From Ganoderma boninense (Eukaryota > Basidiomycota > Agaricomycetes > Polyporales > Polyporaceae): 64,000 nucleotides of DNA. Position 1 is the first letter of the stretch, and each line of letters starts with the position of its first letter. Below are positions 52,914 through 64,000 of this stretch, piece by piece. The notes beneath the pieces are model-generated. The model was not told the origin of the DNA and made no database searches. It worked only from the letters and a program-made list of their open reading frames with translations. The DNA lies in contig CM035306.1 of the NCBI GenBank assembly GCA_002900995.3, forward strand, positions 2,886,100 through 2,950,099, written 5' to 3'. The position numbers and the translations under genes were made by a program.

Positions 52914-55900
52914 CTAGAAGAAACGCCTCTTGGTATGCTTCTCGTCGACGGTAACGCGGATGTGGTGGTGCTTGGGCGGGCCCCCGGCAGAGCACGGGAC
53001 GATGCTCTTGAGCCAAGGATCGCCCTCGTCCTCCTCCTCGGGCGCGCAGCAGTGGTCTTGGCAGCGCGGGCTATCCTTGTCGTGCGAGTTGCACCCGCAC
53101 AGCAGGTCGTTTGACTTTCCCTTCCCCTTGAGCAGGTCCGTGAGCGTGCAACGAGCCGACGGTTCGACGAAGAGCATTCGCCGGATCGCTGGCCGTGACT
53201 CGCGCGGGAGCAAGCGGAAGATGGTCTCTGCGCCGCCCGAGTGGAACGTCGCAACGGACGTGACACTAGACGTGCGTGCACGCGGTCGGCGCACGGTCGC
53301 ATTCGAGTCCCTCGCCTCCGCCTTGGGCCGCGAGGGTGTTGGCGTTGACGGTGAGATCTTCTTCGATTCCTCGACGACCTTCTCCTCAACAGGTGCGACA
53401 GCGGGAACCTCCTGGGGCTTGCCGTTGGGAAGAGCAAAGTCCCTAGACTTGATTGGACTCGACGCCACAACCGACTCGACCGCCTCGGTCGTCTCCGTCT
53501 CTAGTGGCGGCGACTCCACCCCAGTCGAAATGATGAGCGGAGCCGTGTTCGAGCGGTGGTTGGTCGAAAGGTGCGGACGGGCCTTGTTCAGTTCAGCAGG
53601 CATCAAGGTGGGGGATACGGGAAGGGACTCCGTGGACGAGCCAGGGCGCGGGTACGAGAGCACGGACGCATCCATCTCCTGCGGGCTGTCTACTTGGCCG
53701 ATCGACACCATCTCACCAAGGAGGGCGGGAAGCGTCTGCGTCGACTGCGAGCCAGCCCCGACATGCAGAGAGGCGTGCATCCGGTTGTGGCGAAGGTCAA
53801 ACTCGTACTCTTCTCGCTCCTCAAGGGACATCGATGCCATTGACGGCGCGGTGAGTTCCGTGTCGTTCGAGCTGGATGTCTCCGCGACTGACGCCTCTTC
53901 TGAGTCAAACAAAGACGTTGGCGCAGAGCTGTCCGGGGCGGTGGAAGAGGCAGCGACGGACTGTGTGTGCGACAAGTCGGTGTCCTGGCCCTCCGACTCC
54001 TTCGCCTTTTCTGCATCATCATCCTTGTTGTGCTCGATCTGCTTCGGTGGTGGAGGCTTGGCCGACAAATCGGGATGCGCGTTGACGAAGGCACGAAAGC
54101 TCGGGTCGCTCTTGGGGTCAGGGATCTTCCAAGGGAACCGTCGAAGCACCATACACATGAAGATAATCGCAACGCTCCACACGTCCGTCTTGCGAGGATC
54201 GTAACTGTCCTGGGACAGGACTTCGGGCGCGAGGTATGGGTCGCTGCCGACAATGCCGGTTGCGAGTGTCGTCTTTTTCCCTGGGTAGTGGAAGACGGTC
54301 GCGGTACCGAAGTCGATGAGCTTGACAACGTTGTCCTTCGTCATGACGCAATTATCCAGCTTGAGATCGCGGTGCGCAAGCCCAAGTGAGTGCAGATACT
54401 CCACACCGTCGCAGATCTGACGGAAGACGCAGTAGATTTCCGGACGGGTCATACTGCCGGACATGACGACACTGAACAGGTCGTACGGCGCGTACTCCAT
54501 GACCTACGCAGCACAGGTAAAAACACGCACGATACGCCAACGATCAGCGAGTCCGCTCTTTCCCCGCACATGTGCGCGGCCCGACGATAATGACGCACCT
54601 CATAGTAGTGCCCATGATCGGTCACAATGTCCACGGTCTCGATGATGTTCGGGTGCTTGAGAGTGCTGCCCACGCAAAACTCCGCGGTCACCTTCTTCTG
54701 GTACTCCTTTTCCGATTCACCCTGTCGCTTCGGCCGAAACTCTTTCACGGCAAAGGTGGAGCCACCGTTCTTCGTCGACGCCTTGATCAAACGAACTGTA
54801 CCGCCAGCACCTGAGCCCAACACACGACCCCACTTTCCGTACTTCTTCGACATCTGTACCTGCGTGGCTTGCGATAGCGAGACGGCGGCATACGGCGCGG
54901 TGCCGGGGGTAGAAACTTGGCGCTTGCGACCCTTCCGATCCCGCTGGTCCTGTTGCTTGTCTATTTTGGTAGACAGCGCCGAGGTCGCAGCCACTGACTG
55001 TGCGTTGCTCGTCTTGCTTGTCTGCGAGCATATGGATCGCGGAGGTGAACCGGAGCTGGTCTGGCTCTTCTGCGAGGTCTCGCCCGGAGACGGTGTCTTT
55101 GCCATCTCCTTACCAGTTCCGTCAGACTTCTCCTCTTCGTGCAGCTTCGACTTCTCCTTGGGATGGTGACCACGAAGGAGCGCAGTGAGTCGTCCCTCTT
55201 TGTGCTTGACCTCACCAATGATAGTGATATGCTCCTGAGAAGCGTTGGTGGAGGGGAATGACGATCCTGCAACGCCGTTGGGGAGTGCCGAAGAAGAAGA
55301 AGCGGCGGACGAGGGAACCTCGAGGTGTTGGACCGATCGAGCATCTGGGCTGTTGAGCTCGCCGGGGGATGCGCCAGCAGAAGCATCGGGAGTTCCATGA
55401 TTGGAGTGGGGTATATGATTGTGGAGAAAGCGTTTCAAATCATAGAGGGGATTGTGCGCATGCTTGGCGGTCTTGTGGGAGGGCGTGGATGGAACTGCAG
55501 GCGTTGCAGGCGTTGGAAGGACGGTGGCAGATGATGGGACGCTTGGTGGGACTTCGCGTTCTGGGGAGCTGCGAGAAACAGGCCCAGGAGAGCTGGCAGC
55601 AGAAGACATGGACTGGACGCTCGCTTTACGACTGCTGAACAGCGACCGCGAGGACGATGGTGGCTGTTCCGGAAGCTCGGAGGTGGGACTAGTGGCAGTG
55701 GGAGACTTGGCGGGGGAGGGAGACCTCTTCCTAGGGAATGAGGTGGAAAGGAAGCGGGATGGTCGCCTCTTGGGGGTCGGAGCCTGCTTGCGGGGTCGGA
55801 GGAAAGGGAAGCAAAACATGAGTGAACGTTGGAAGGCGAAAGAGAACGTCAAAGAGGGAGGGAGAGATGGAAGTGGAGGTGAGAAAAGGAGGAGAAGGAG

Positions 55901-56145
55901 CTCACCTGCTCCTGCGAGGGTGGTTGCGCGGTGAGATTTGGGGAATCGGGAGTAGGTGGGAAAGCGATTCCCCTGGGAGACGGAGACTGGACGGCGATTG
56001 CGGGCGAAGGAGGAACGAGGGATGACGGAGGGCGAGGGTCGGATTGAGGAGGAAGCGTCGCGGGGGAATGCCGTGAAGGCGGATGTGATGGTGGGACAGA
56101 GAGGTCGCGAGGCTGAATGGGGTGGGAGAGCATGACGGCGGGCAT
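52914..56145 (-). CDS. Ser/Thr protein kinase, Hal4/Hal5/Hrk1-like
   Basis: Fungal-specific kinase group (Npr1/Hal5/Hrk1 type) known in yeast for control of ion and nutrient transporters at the plasma membrane. The first exon ([19 protein letters not shown]) joins [12 protein letters not shown] in frame. A long Ser/Pro-rich N-terminal region follows, then [20 protein letters not shown] (Gly loop), FAVKEFRPK (catalytic Lys), [18 protein letters not shown], the catalytic loop [16 protein letters not shown], the APEVL motif and [21 protein letters not shown] very long Ser-rich insert (about 53200-54100) splits the C-lobe before [20 protein letters not shown]. The C-terminus has a Cys/His-rich patch ([19 protein letters not shown]) and ends HTKRRFF. 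The start at 56145 is the first ATG; 56133 is an alternative. Confidence 0.92.
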
Positions 56146-57456
56146 TGGGGGCGGGATGGGCGGGCGGTGACGAGGCAAAGGCTTGGGCGAAGGAGAAGAT
56201 GTGCTGTAGGCGATGACAGAGGAGAGGAGGAGAGGGCGGAGGGAGAGACCGAGGGCGGATTAGGCTAAGGGCAAGAGCGACGGGGCAGTCCGACTTGTTA
56301 TGCGGCGCGCATCACTCGGCCCAATCTCAGATGGCCCCGGTCCGGTCCCCTCCCCGCCGTCCTTTCTGCCACTCGCAGCGGCATCTCCCCGCCTCCACCG
56401 CTCCTCCTCCGCCCGACGCATGCCCCTCGCCCTCCGGCCAGCCCTCGATTCCACATCTTTCCTCCGGCCGCGACCCGCGCCTCCTGATCCCCAGCCTGTC
56501 CGATGCGAGCCGAGCCGCCCAAACGACGTCATGCCAGCCAATCGCGCGCGTGCCGGTGTTGTCTGCTCGGCATGGGGAGCCGCCCGAGTCATGCGTTTGC
56601 CGCCACTTTTTCTTGACTTTTTCTGCTTTTTCTCGACAGTCGCTCCAATGGACGTGTTCAGTCCTTTTCAGGCGGTGTGGGGTGCTTGGTCATCTGGCCA
56701 CGCCTAATCGCACTTACGCTGCCGTCGACCAGCCCTCGTCGCCGTCGGGACGCTCGGACTCGGGCGATGGAGGCATGTCCTCCGCGTTATTTCAGGCCTC
56801 TCCTCCCAGCTCTTTTTATCTATCTTTTTGCCGGGCTTATCATGGACGTACCTGACTCGCATCGCTGCCCTCTGGATCCCTCCAATCGGCATTGTCTCGT
56901 CGATCCGCCTTGAGCCGTGTCGCTGACTGCGTTCATCATTCCATCCTCCCTTCCGATCCTCTCCACATTTCCTCAATCTCGCCACCACTCGTCCCCAGCT
57001 TACAGTACCCTGTGAACCTTCCTCTTCTCCTTGGCTCCCTGTCTTCCCACTTCCCAGCTGCCCAATTCCCTCACCCAGGCCAAGCATTCCCTTCCGCCGC
57101 CCATCCAAGCATACATGCCTACTCCAGCGCCACCCCACTCGCCTTCAGGCTTTCAGCGCAGCTCCTTGGCACTGGCAGTCTCTCAACAATCAAAGCTTCT
57201 CCCTTGACGAACGTTGTTCTGCCGACCCACAGTACAACTCCAAATTAGCCATCGCCAAGCACAAACACTGACACTCGCCACTTGGCTTTCTCACCCGAAC
57301 TACGCGACGACTTCACCAAATCGCCACACCCTAGCTGTAGCACATGTTTCTCTCTTCTGCCGCTCTATCCCTTTCTGCTCCTACCGCCACCCCCCTAATC
57401 CTCTCGCAATATTTCTACCCGTCCCACTGCATCTCATTTGACTCGTTCGCTAGGCC
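56146..57456. other. long pyrimidine-rich divergent leader-like tract
   Basis: About 1.3 kb. The plus strand is strongly C/T-rich over most of 56290-57440, as in long promoters and 5' leaders of basidiomycete regulatory genes. The plus-strand ORFs here (56295-56855, 56300-56707) are composition artefacts with no recognised content. Confidence 0.4.
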
Positions 57457-57752
57457 ATGCCAGTTTCGTACCGCGAACGTGTGACCTCAGCCGATCTTCC
57501 TCCACCCAGATCCATCCAAGTGCGAGACCGCACCGTCGTCCACCCCCAGCCACTCCTGTGCCGAGATAGCTAGTACGTTTGAATGCATCTGTCTATCTTG
57601 CTTGCGCTTCGCACGGCTTGTCCCTTCTCGCTCGTCCTTTCGCTGCCAACTCGCCCAAATCGGCAACCGGGTCAAGTGCCTATGTCCGAGAACTTTCTGC
57701 GGACATTGTGCGGGACTCCGCTCGTCCGTCTGCCCATCCGCGCGTCTTGTGA
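57457..57752 (+). CDS. possible short or truncated spliced ORF, unknown
   Basis: Low confidence. An ATG with a reasonable context starts MPVSYRERVTSADLPPP and runs to DS. A GTACGT donor at 57573 can be joined to an AG ending at 57676 (104-base intron), which restores the frame into YAYVRELSADIVRDSARP and ends RVL at 57752. Unspliced, it stops at 57571-57573. The 63-residue product matches no family known to me. It ends 24 bases before the direct flank of a TIR element, so it may be the left remnant of a gene cut by that insertion, or simply chance. Confidence 0.25.
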
Positions 57753-57780
57753 TTGCCAGAGCCCTTTCAACGTCCTAGTA

Positions 57781-57863
57781 GCCGTACTCAATTCTAAAAT
57801 TCCCAAACGAAGTGCCATCAGGACATGCCCGTAAAAGGGAAGCCCTTGACAGACGTGATGGGA
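57781..57863 (+). repeat. left terminal inverted repeat, 83 bases
   Basis: Inverted partner of 58151-58233. The outer 20 bases and the inner 30 or so bases are identical; the differences lie between. Confidence 0.85.
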
Positions 57864-58150
57864 GGGGAATGGTCAGATACAGACCCTAATCCCGGGTTTG
57901 CGAATAGTATAGAGTGCGGAGTTTTACTGACCTTCAGCCTCCATGAACAGCTTACGATTATTTCGCCTCCGAGCATCGTTTTTAGGGCACAAGGTCTTGT
58001 ATCTAGGTATTACAAGCTCAAACCGAGGTATTTGAAGACTAACGTACCTAAAGAGTTGCCGCTTTATCCTTGGAGGACAAGTCGGCTTCAGACTCCGCCA
58101 ACTACCTTGCCTTGAAACCCTGAACTAGGGGCTATATCTGCGACGACTCT

Positions 58151-58233
58151 TCCCATCACGTCTGTCAAGGGCTTCCCTTTTATGGGGCTGTCTTGATGGG
58201 TCTCCGTTTGGACATTTTAGAATTGAGTACGGC
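58151..58233 (-). repeat. right terminal inverted repeat, 83 bases
   Basis: Inverted partner of 57781-57863. Confidence 0.85.
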
Positions 58234-58238
58234 TAGTA

Positions 58239-61200
58239 CTTTCTAGTTGCAACTGAACGTCTGAACCTCGATGCGACGTCTGACTCCAAATGGACTACCC
58301 GCGGGCGCTGCGAGGGAGACGGCTCGCATTTGGCCCTCGGCAAACGTGCGCGCCTCCTTCGATTTCTTTGCCCCAATTTCTCCACACCTCCTCTCCGTTC
58401 CTGCCATTGCGCAAACCACGCGAGTGGGGCTTGCTCAGGTGAGCATATGCATGACGCGGGAGTATCTGAAACATCGGAATCTGAGGACCGGGGCCGCCAC
58501 AGCTCTCGCGCCACTCCGCATGCAACCTTCCTCAACAGGGTGCGCGCTGCACATCCGGATGACCCTTGGAGTCGGTACTTTATTTCTCGCAGTAGCGCGC
58601 GTCCATGCCGCAAAACATATGCAAGACATACTATCAATGCCCCCGCGCCGACGCCGAGTGTGCCTTGCACGCACGCTAGGGTAGGTTATTGGGAATACCT
58701 CAATTGTTTGCTCTACCACTGGTCACCACTTCATCGCTGACTGACTGTCAGTGTGCATCTCAGTGTCACCCGTGGCGTGAGAGCCCCATAAACAAGCGGG
58801 GCGCGTTACGATAAATTGGAGCAACACCTCGGACCTTATTCGCCGTCCGTCCGCAACGTAATGTGGTTCGACTAGTCACTCGATTCTGCAGGTCGTTCCA
58901 GGTTGACATCCATACGGAGAATGGGTCAACCTAGCCCACCCAAGGACACGAGCGCGGACGCAGACGCAGCGCTGACACAGGTGGGCAACGCTTCGGATAC
59001 CACCCATTATCGACAAACCATATGTCCCTTCCCACCGCGCCGCCACTTTGCACGGCCGATCGCGACCTGGTCGCTCATCCAGAAGCCGCGAAAGTGACAT
59101 CAGTTCGTATCCCTCGTCTCTGGTCCCTCTTGCCATTCTCCCAGCCTTCTTCAAATTCGCCGTGCTCCCAACTGGCTAGAGAAGACCGATGGGGGTCACC
59201 ATCGCGGGTGCTCAACGGTCAGGTGGCCTTGCCCTGTCACTCTTCCTTACTATCCCCTTAATGGCTACCCGTATGCACCCGGCCCATTCAAGGGTGAAGC
59301 CTGCGGGTGAAGTCTTCGAGTGCAGCGGGATCTACACTAGTGCGCTCGCGCGAGCCATGCAACTGCCCTTTCTGTCTGTGTTGGCGCAGCTAGCGCGGTG
59401 CTATCCGTGGATCCGTCCATGGAGCTGCGATGGAGCTGTGGCTTGACTCGCTGACTCGCTCGGCGGCTTTGTGTACGGCGTATGGCCTCGCGGACGTCGA
59501 TAATTTCTGATGATTGTTTCGGTTCTGATACACGCTCTGGGGTACTGATGTTCTCAATTTAAATGAGGCGGCCGCAAGACACTGGAAGCTTGTCCACTCG
59601 CAACAGTCCAACTCATCCCCGCTCGCTCCAAGTCCGAAGCGCACAGAACGGAACTGCCCAAGCTCACGACCGCCTCGCCATTAGGTAGGTCTCATCTCTG
59701 AATGCCACGTATCCAAATCACTTATTGCCAGGTGCTGTGCAACTGGCATGCCAATTGTTGAGACGTCGCATTTCCCAAGCAGATTTTATCATCGTCGCGG
59801 CGCCACGGGATCTTCACGCTCGAGGAGCTGATCATCGTACGCCGTCGCGAGCTTCTCGCCGTCTGCATGGGTTACCACCGAGCATCCTGATACCTGATAC
59901 CGTCCAGGGACGGGCGATATCATCAACGATCTGCTTCCACTCCACGAGGAACGCACATGCCAGGACGGGCATCACAACCATCAGGGACGTTGCATACTGA
60001 ACGCCGGCCCGTCTTCGGTCTTCGTGCTCAGCGCTATGTACTAGCCCACAGCTCATTGAAACATCCATTGCAACTTGCGGCTGCGACCTTCGTCTGGATG
60101 ACAAACTCGTTGCAGACGCACCCAAGGTGCCCTGTGGCCCTACCCCCTCTCCTCTGCGGCCGAAACTCGATCAATAGGGGACAGAAACGCAGGCGTGCCG
60201 AACTATGCGCCACCGAGCCACCGTCGAGAGCTTCCAGGTATGTAAATGTACGTACATATGTTCTGATCCTCGCGGGGACGGTGTGACGAATCGAATCTCG
60301 CCAGTTCGGATGTCGGATTTCCGCGCCGACACCAGCACTACGCGACCAGGGGCCGCCGACGCTCGTCGTGATGTCCTTACATACAGGACCCTTCACAGAA
60401 CGGGGCGCAGAAGGAGGAAGACATAGGCTTCCGTCGGCTCGGACTTCGGAAGTCGCTGTCGGAACGATGTGTGCGAAGCGCGAACCACCCGTTCGCCCGA
60501 CATCCGTGCACTAGAACCCGGACATACGCGATATCTGGATTGGCCTTGCCCTGCACCGGGCTGTGGATGCGGACGATGTTTTCGGTCTCTTCGAGAGGCG
60601 TTCCCTGCTGGTACGTTTCGGTCGATGAGCTTTGAGTTGCAGTGGCTTACGCGCATCATTGTTGCACAGTCGCATATTTTAGGTGCGGCGTATCTCTGCC
60701 GTCTGCTTCTGTATGCACACACCCCGGCCTCTTCAGGCCATTTGACTAGTTGTGTTGGCGAGGAGGGGCGCTTTGCTTTTCTTAGGACTAAGGATGCGCG
60801 GAGCACCTCCAACACGCCGTTTAATGCTGTGTTGACGCGGTAAGCGAGTGCCTGCCTGCGAATGCGTGGTAGAAGATCCCCTCACAGGTCTTCTTCGCAG
60901 AAGAGCTAAGCGGGCTCACAACTGATAACAAGCCGGCAACCTTCCTTCCAGCGGCCATCTGGTTCGGCCAACGACGGAGCCATAGAGCTCTGGGTCTTGT
61001 CAGACCTTCATACTTAGGGCCTTCTACTACGCCGCTGCCTCCGTTTGCCGCGATGGGCGCGATGGCCTCCGAGTCCGTTCAAAGGGAACACTTTGTCAGC
61101 TCCGCACTACCGACGCTACCGACACCGCTTTAATGCCTGAGGAGACTGCAGGCCGAACGTTCGGACTTGCGGTCTGTTAGCCTCACGTCCGACCGGTTGA

Positions 61201-61888
61201 TTCAGGAAGACAAATGAACTTGCTCGGATCAACCATCGACGACGCTAGGACTTGTAGCTGACGTCATACACGAATCCACCCGACTCAACCCGCACTAATG
61301 CCTTCCTGTAAGTACATGTGCATACTTATCTTGTTGCGCAGTATTTAGATGGCTACGTACGAGACTTTACGAGACGAACTCAGGACGTGCCGCGATAGTG
61401 CGACCGTGCAACCATCTCGCCTTATATCAGTATATTTATTATCATCTTGCCAACAGATCAGACAAAATCATCGCTTGCCTCCACCAGAAGGCGAAGGCAG
61501 AAAACAAGGGCCCAGGCGAACGATTGACGAGATCTCCAACCTTCTCCAACCCGGCCTCCGGAAACATATTTGGCTTCAACGGAACCGGTGTATATCCACC
61601 AATTCTGCGGCCCGAGTACATGCGACGGCATCGCATGCGGCCCTCGGAAGGTCTCCATACCTGGAGAAACTTTCTTATTAAGGAGTGGCCGCGGGCTGCG
61701 CAATTCGCTACCTGGCGGCCGATGGCGTGCGTCTTTCCAGGTCGTTTCCAATTTCTGGTTAAACCACAGTGGCGTACTCGTCGTCAGTGCCGGGGCACAC
61801 CGCCGAAACTGGTTTAACTGCGGTTGGCTATTGTAACTGCTGGCAGTGCTTTGCCAAAGGGCCTGGTCCTATGTGGGTAGGGTCCGCA
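58239..61888. other. gene-poor tract, orphan ORFs only
   Basis: No gene could be supported in about 3.6 kb. ORFs up to about 140 residues exist on both strands (58330-58740, 60469-60843 and 61398-61817 on plus; 60393-60815 on minus) but show no known motif, signal peptide or consistent splice pattern. The ORF at 61398-61817 (containing NIFGFNGTGVYPPILRPEYM) has the most protein-like composition and could be an eroded coding fragment. Confidence 0.4.
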
Positions 61889-61921
61889 GGAAAATTAAAT
61901 AAATAAAATAAAATAAATTCG
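61889..61921 (+). repeat. A-rich simple sequence
   Basis: A run of AAATAAAATAAA-like units, unlike the GC-rich surroundings. Such a tract may be the poly(A) tail of an old retroposed copy, but no body of a LINE or SINE could be recognised beside it. Confidence 0.5.
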
Positions 61922-64000
61922 AAAGAAGGAAATTAAATGGAGAGGGCAGGGGGCAAGTTGGGAGATTTTCGAGTGGCGTGTATCGCGAGAGCCTCTCTCA
62001 TGTTTGATCTGGTCAAAAATGAGCATCCAGACACAGAGAAGGAGGTGGAATTGACTTTTGCGGCCGGCGCGAACTCGCCGGGGAGGTGGACCAGATAGAT
62101 TTTTTATTCCCCGGCCTGCTAAAGATTGCAGGGGCACCAAATTTTGCAGAATGCTGCGTCTAGTGTTGGTTAATGCAGTATCGCTATTACAGTGGTCAAA
62201 ATATGTAGTGAGGTAAACTGGTACCATTCGCTGCGAGGTCACTTTTCGGGCGCTTAACTCCCCATATCGCACCTCTCCCTGGTTCCTCCTGCTCTTCGGT
62301 GCCTCTATGAAGAGTCTGTTTATGAATAGATACTACAGTCGACTACTAAGGGGAATTTTCATCATGCTTCGAAGACTCTTCAGGACTATGAGGTTGTTTT
62401 GATTTGTGTTTTAATTTATTCAGTTGTTCTCACATCTACTGTATGAAAACACCGTTTATACACTAATACATACTATGAGTCATCCTCCCAGTGTGTCCAG
62501 AGTTTTTCTTGGGTGGCTGGTGGGCAAGGAAAGCAGATACTCGCCCTCGAGCAGCACGGCAGCACAGGCAGTTACTGCATTAGGCAGCCGGACATGTCCG
62601 GGCCGTCAGGTCCTAGGATTCAAACTCCGTCAGGTCCTGGGAGCCTCCCCACATAGGACGACTCCCTTGCCAAATGTCAAATTTTCAAAGGCCAGCCAGC
62701 GATGGCCCTGCCACAGCAGCGACATTTGTGCGAGACGCGTGTAAATTTGGCTGGAAGTGACTAGAGTGCCCGGTGGGGTCCAAGTCATCCTAAATCAGAA
62801 ACAAGTTACAGCGTCCGGATACAGTTAGGAGAGGCAGCTGAGGGGCAGAACGTCTAGAATCTGATGCCTTACGCCTGTGTTTGGGGACTCCTGCATAGGG
62901 AACGAACGTCCATGAGACGAAAAAGACAATTCACCGTCAAGGTAAGAAGTCCGGGAAACTCGGGGTTCGGCATCGCTACTTAGCTTCGACAGGCTTCGAC
63001 TCTGAGAACTCGCGACATATCGAATTGGATCTATGCAAAAGATGCGATCGCGAGTATTTCACCTGTGACCCATATCACGACATCATCATAACAACCCCTT
63101 CTTGGGCTCAACGATAGAGAAACTGGCTATACTTCTAAGTACTTCCTAGGTACTTACTGAAGTGCACCGGAGGCCCGCCGATGTAGGAACATAGGAGCGA
63201 CGTGTAGCAACGTGCGCAGGTGATGGTGGCGTTCGTTAACCTTGCCGAGTGCCTACTTAAATGAAGAGAATGGGGCAGGGTTCGAGAGTTGCTCCTGAAC
63301 GATCGGGTCAATGAGGGTTTGACGTTGTGTAACTCGGTGCACCAAAAACAGGAGAGCCAAGCGAAATTTGTGGATGAAAGAGGAACGGAGAGACCAAGGT
63401 AAGGTGGCCCAGGGGTGGCCTAGATTTTAGTTAGATCGTCGAGGACTTCATGCTTTCAAGCCTGACCCCTGGTGATCAGTCGAGACACCGTACGGATGGT
63501 TTAGATAGGGCAATCTGTTGGTGCGGACATATCAGTCGACAAAGCTCGATAAGAAATTCTCAATACCAAGCACAAGCCAAGCAACATCAACTGGGGAGCC
63601 GGCACGTTCACGCGGTCATGTCGCCATAACTAAGCCATATTCCTTGAACGAGGCACGCACCGCCACATCTGTGCGTGCCCATACCGCAACATGATATATG
63701 CTAGTACAAGGAGATGAGCAGAACACGCAAAAGTTGTTTAGGACCGTCGTCCACAATGTGATTCACCACGTGCGGATAGCAAGCACGCACCAACAGCAGG
63801 CGAATTCGACTCTCAATTCCATCCCGACGGCGATCACCCCTGGTCTTCAGCGTCTCGCTTCCTCTTCATCTCTTTCGACACCTTGTGTTGAGCAGCCTCA
63901 TGCCTCGCAAGCTCGACAGGAACTTTAGATACTGGGCTCTTGGAAATTTCTGTTAGGAGCATCAAGACAATAACGTCAGTCGGCAAAATCTCGAGGAACC
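61922..64000. other. right-end gene-poor tract
   Basis: No supported gene. AT-richer than the left of the window. It contains a short near-palindrome at 63137-63155 (AAGTAC...GTACTT) and a small direct repeat CCGTCAGGTCCT at about 62598 and 62626. It may be an old repeat island or the far flank of a gene beyond the window. Confidence 0.35.

Larger units (their letters stand above)
57781..58233. mobile_element. non-autonomous TIR element with 83-base inverted ends
   Basis: Both ends begin GCCGTACTCAATTCTAAAAT when read inward. The 83-base inverted repeats differ at about nine positions, and the innermost 30 or so bases (including AAGCCCTTGACAGACGTGAT) are identical. TAGTA flanks both sides directly (57776-57780 and 58234-58238), a likely target duplication; a shorter TA duplication is also possible. 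The 287-base core has no transposase ORF. The size and layout fit a MITE mobilised by an element elsewhere in the genome. Confidence 0.85.

Noticed and set aside
56295..56855. 186-residue plus-strand ORF in the kinase upstream region
   Set aside because: Pyrimidine-rich leader composition (Ser/Pro/Arg) and no recognised content.
61922..62300. Possible LTR or retroelement end next to the A-rich run
   Set aside because: No matching second copy, no TG...CA ends with a duplication, and no reverse transcriptase fragment could be seen.
63137..63155. AAGTAC...GTACTT hairpin as a terminator or operator
   Set aside because: Too short to distinguish from chance, with no gene next to it.

Overview
The window is nuclear DNA of a filamentous basidiomycete, most likely an Agaricomycete close to the Polyporales. 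The reasons are many short introns (about 50-60 bases, GT-AG, often with a CTAAC-like branch site), compact genes on both strands with small gaps, roughly 55% GC, and protein sequences of mushroom-forming-fungus type. There are no operons, phage elements or CRISPR arrays. All gene spans below run from start codon to stop codon and include introns.

Left part (1-17 kb): three genes of the Golgi and secretory system lie side by side. They are the TRAPPII subunit Trs120 (minus), the phosphatidylinositol 4-kinase Pik1 (plus, sharing a 255-base divergent promoter with trs120) and a GT15 alpha-1,2-mannosyltransferase (minus). A 476-base TIR element flanked by TA and an intron-bearing tRNA-Val(CAC) follow, and then a long Ser/Pro-rich, Gln-repeat protein of unknown role.

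Middle part (18-38 kb): a dense run of conserved housekeeping genes. These are the USP7/Ubp15 deubiquitinase, ER translocon subunit Sec66, mitochondrial citrate synthase, a Pro/Gly-rich protein, the PP2A B56 subunit Rts1, the large subunit of DNA primase Pri2, phosphatidylserine synthase and the Smc5/6-complex RING protein Nse1. Both DNA-metabolism genes (pri2, nse1) carry clustered ACGCGT (MCB-type) sites just upstream, which suggests G1/S control.

Right-middle part (37-56 kb): a Msp1/ATAD1-like AAA ATPase with a long N-terminal extension and a probable mitochondrial targeting start, phosphatidylinositol synthase Pis1, kynurenine 3-monooxygenase, a four-AT-hook protein, the ER lectin Yos9/OS-9 with a C-terminal HDEL, and a Hal4/Hrk1-type protein kinase. 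Phosphatidylserine synthase, PI synthase and the PI 4-kinase form a loose phospholipid theme, since Pis1 makes the substrate of Pik1.

Right end (56-64 kb): gene-poor. It holds a long pyrimidine-rich leader-like tract, a possible short spliced ORF, a clear 453-base TIR element with 83-base inverted ends and a TAGTA direct flank, and then almost 6 kb in which no gene could be supported. No previously undescribed multi-gene system was found. The most useful leads are the two TIR elements, the MCB clusters, the alternative last exon of sec66, and the possible gene remnant next to the second element.
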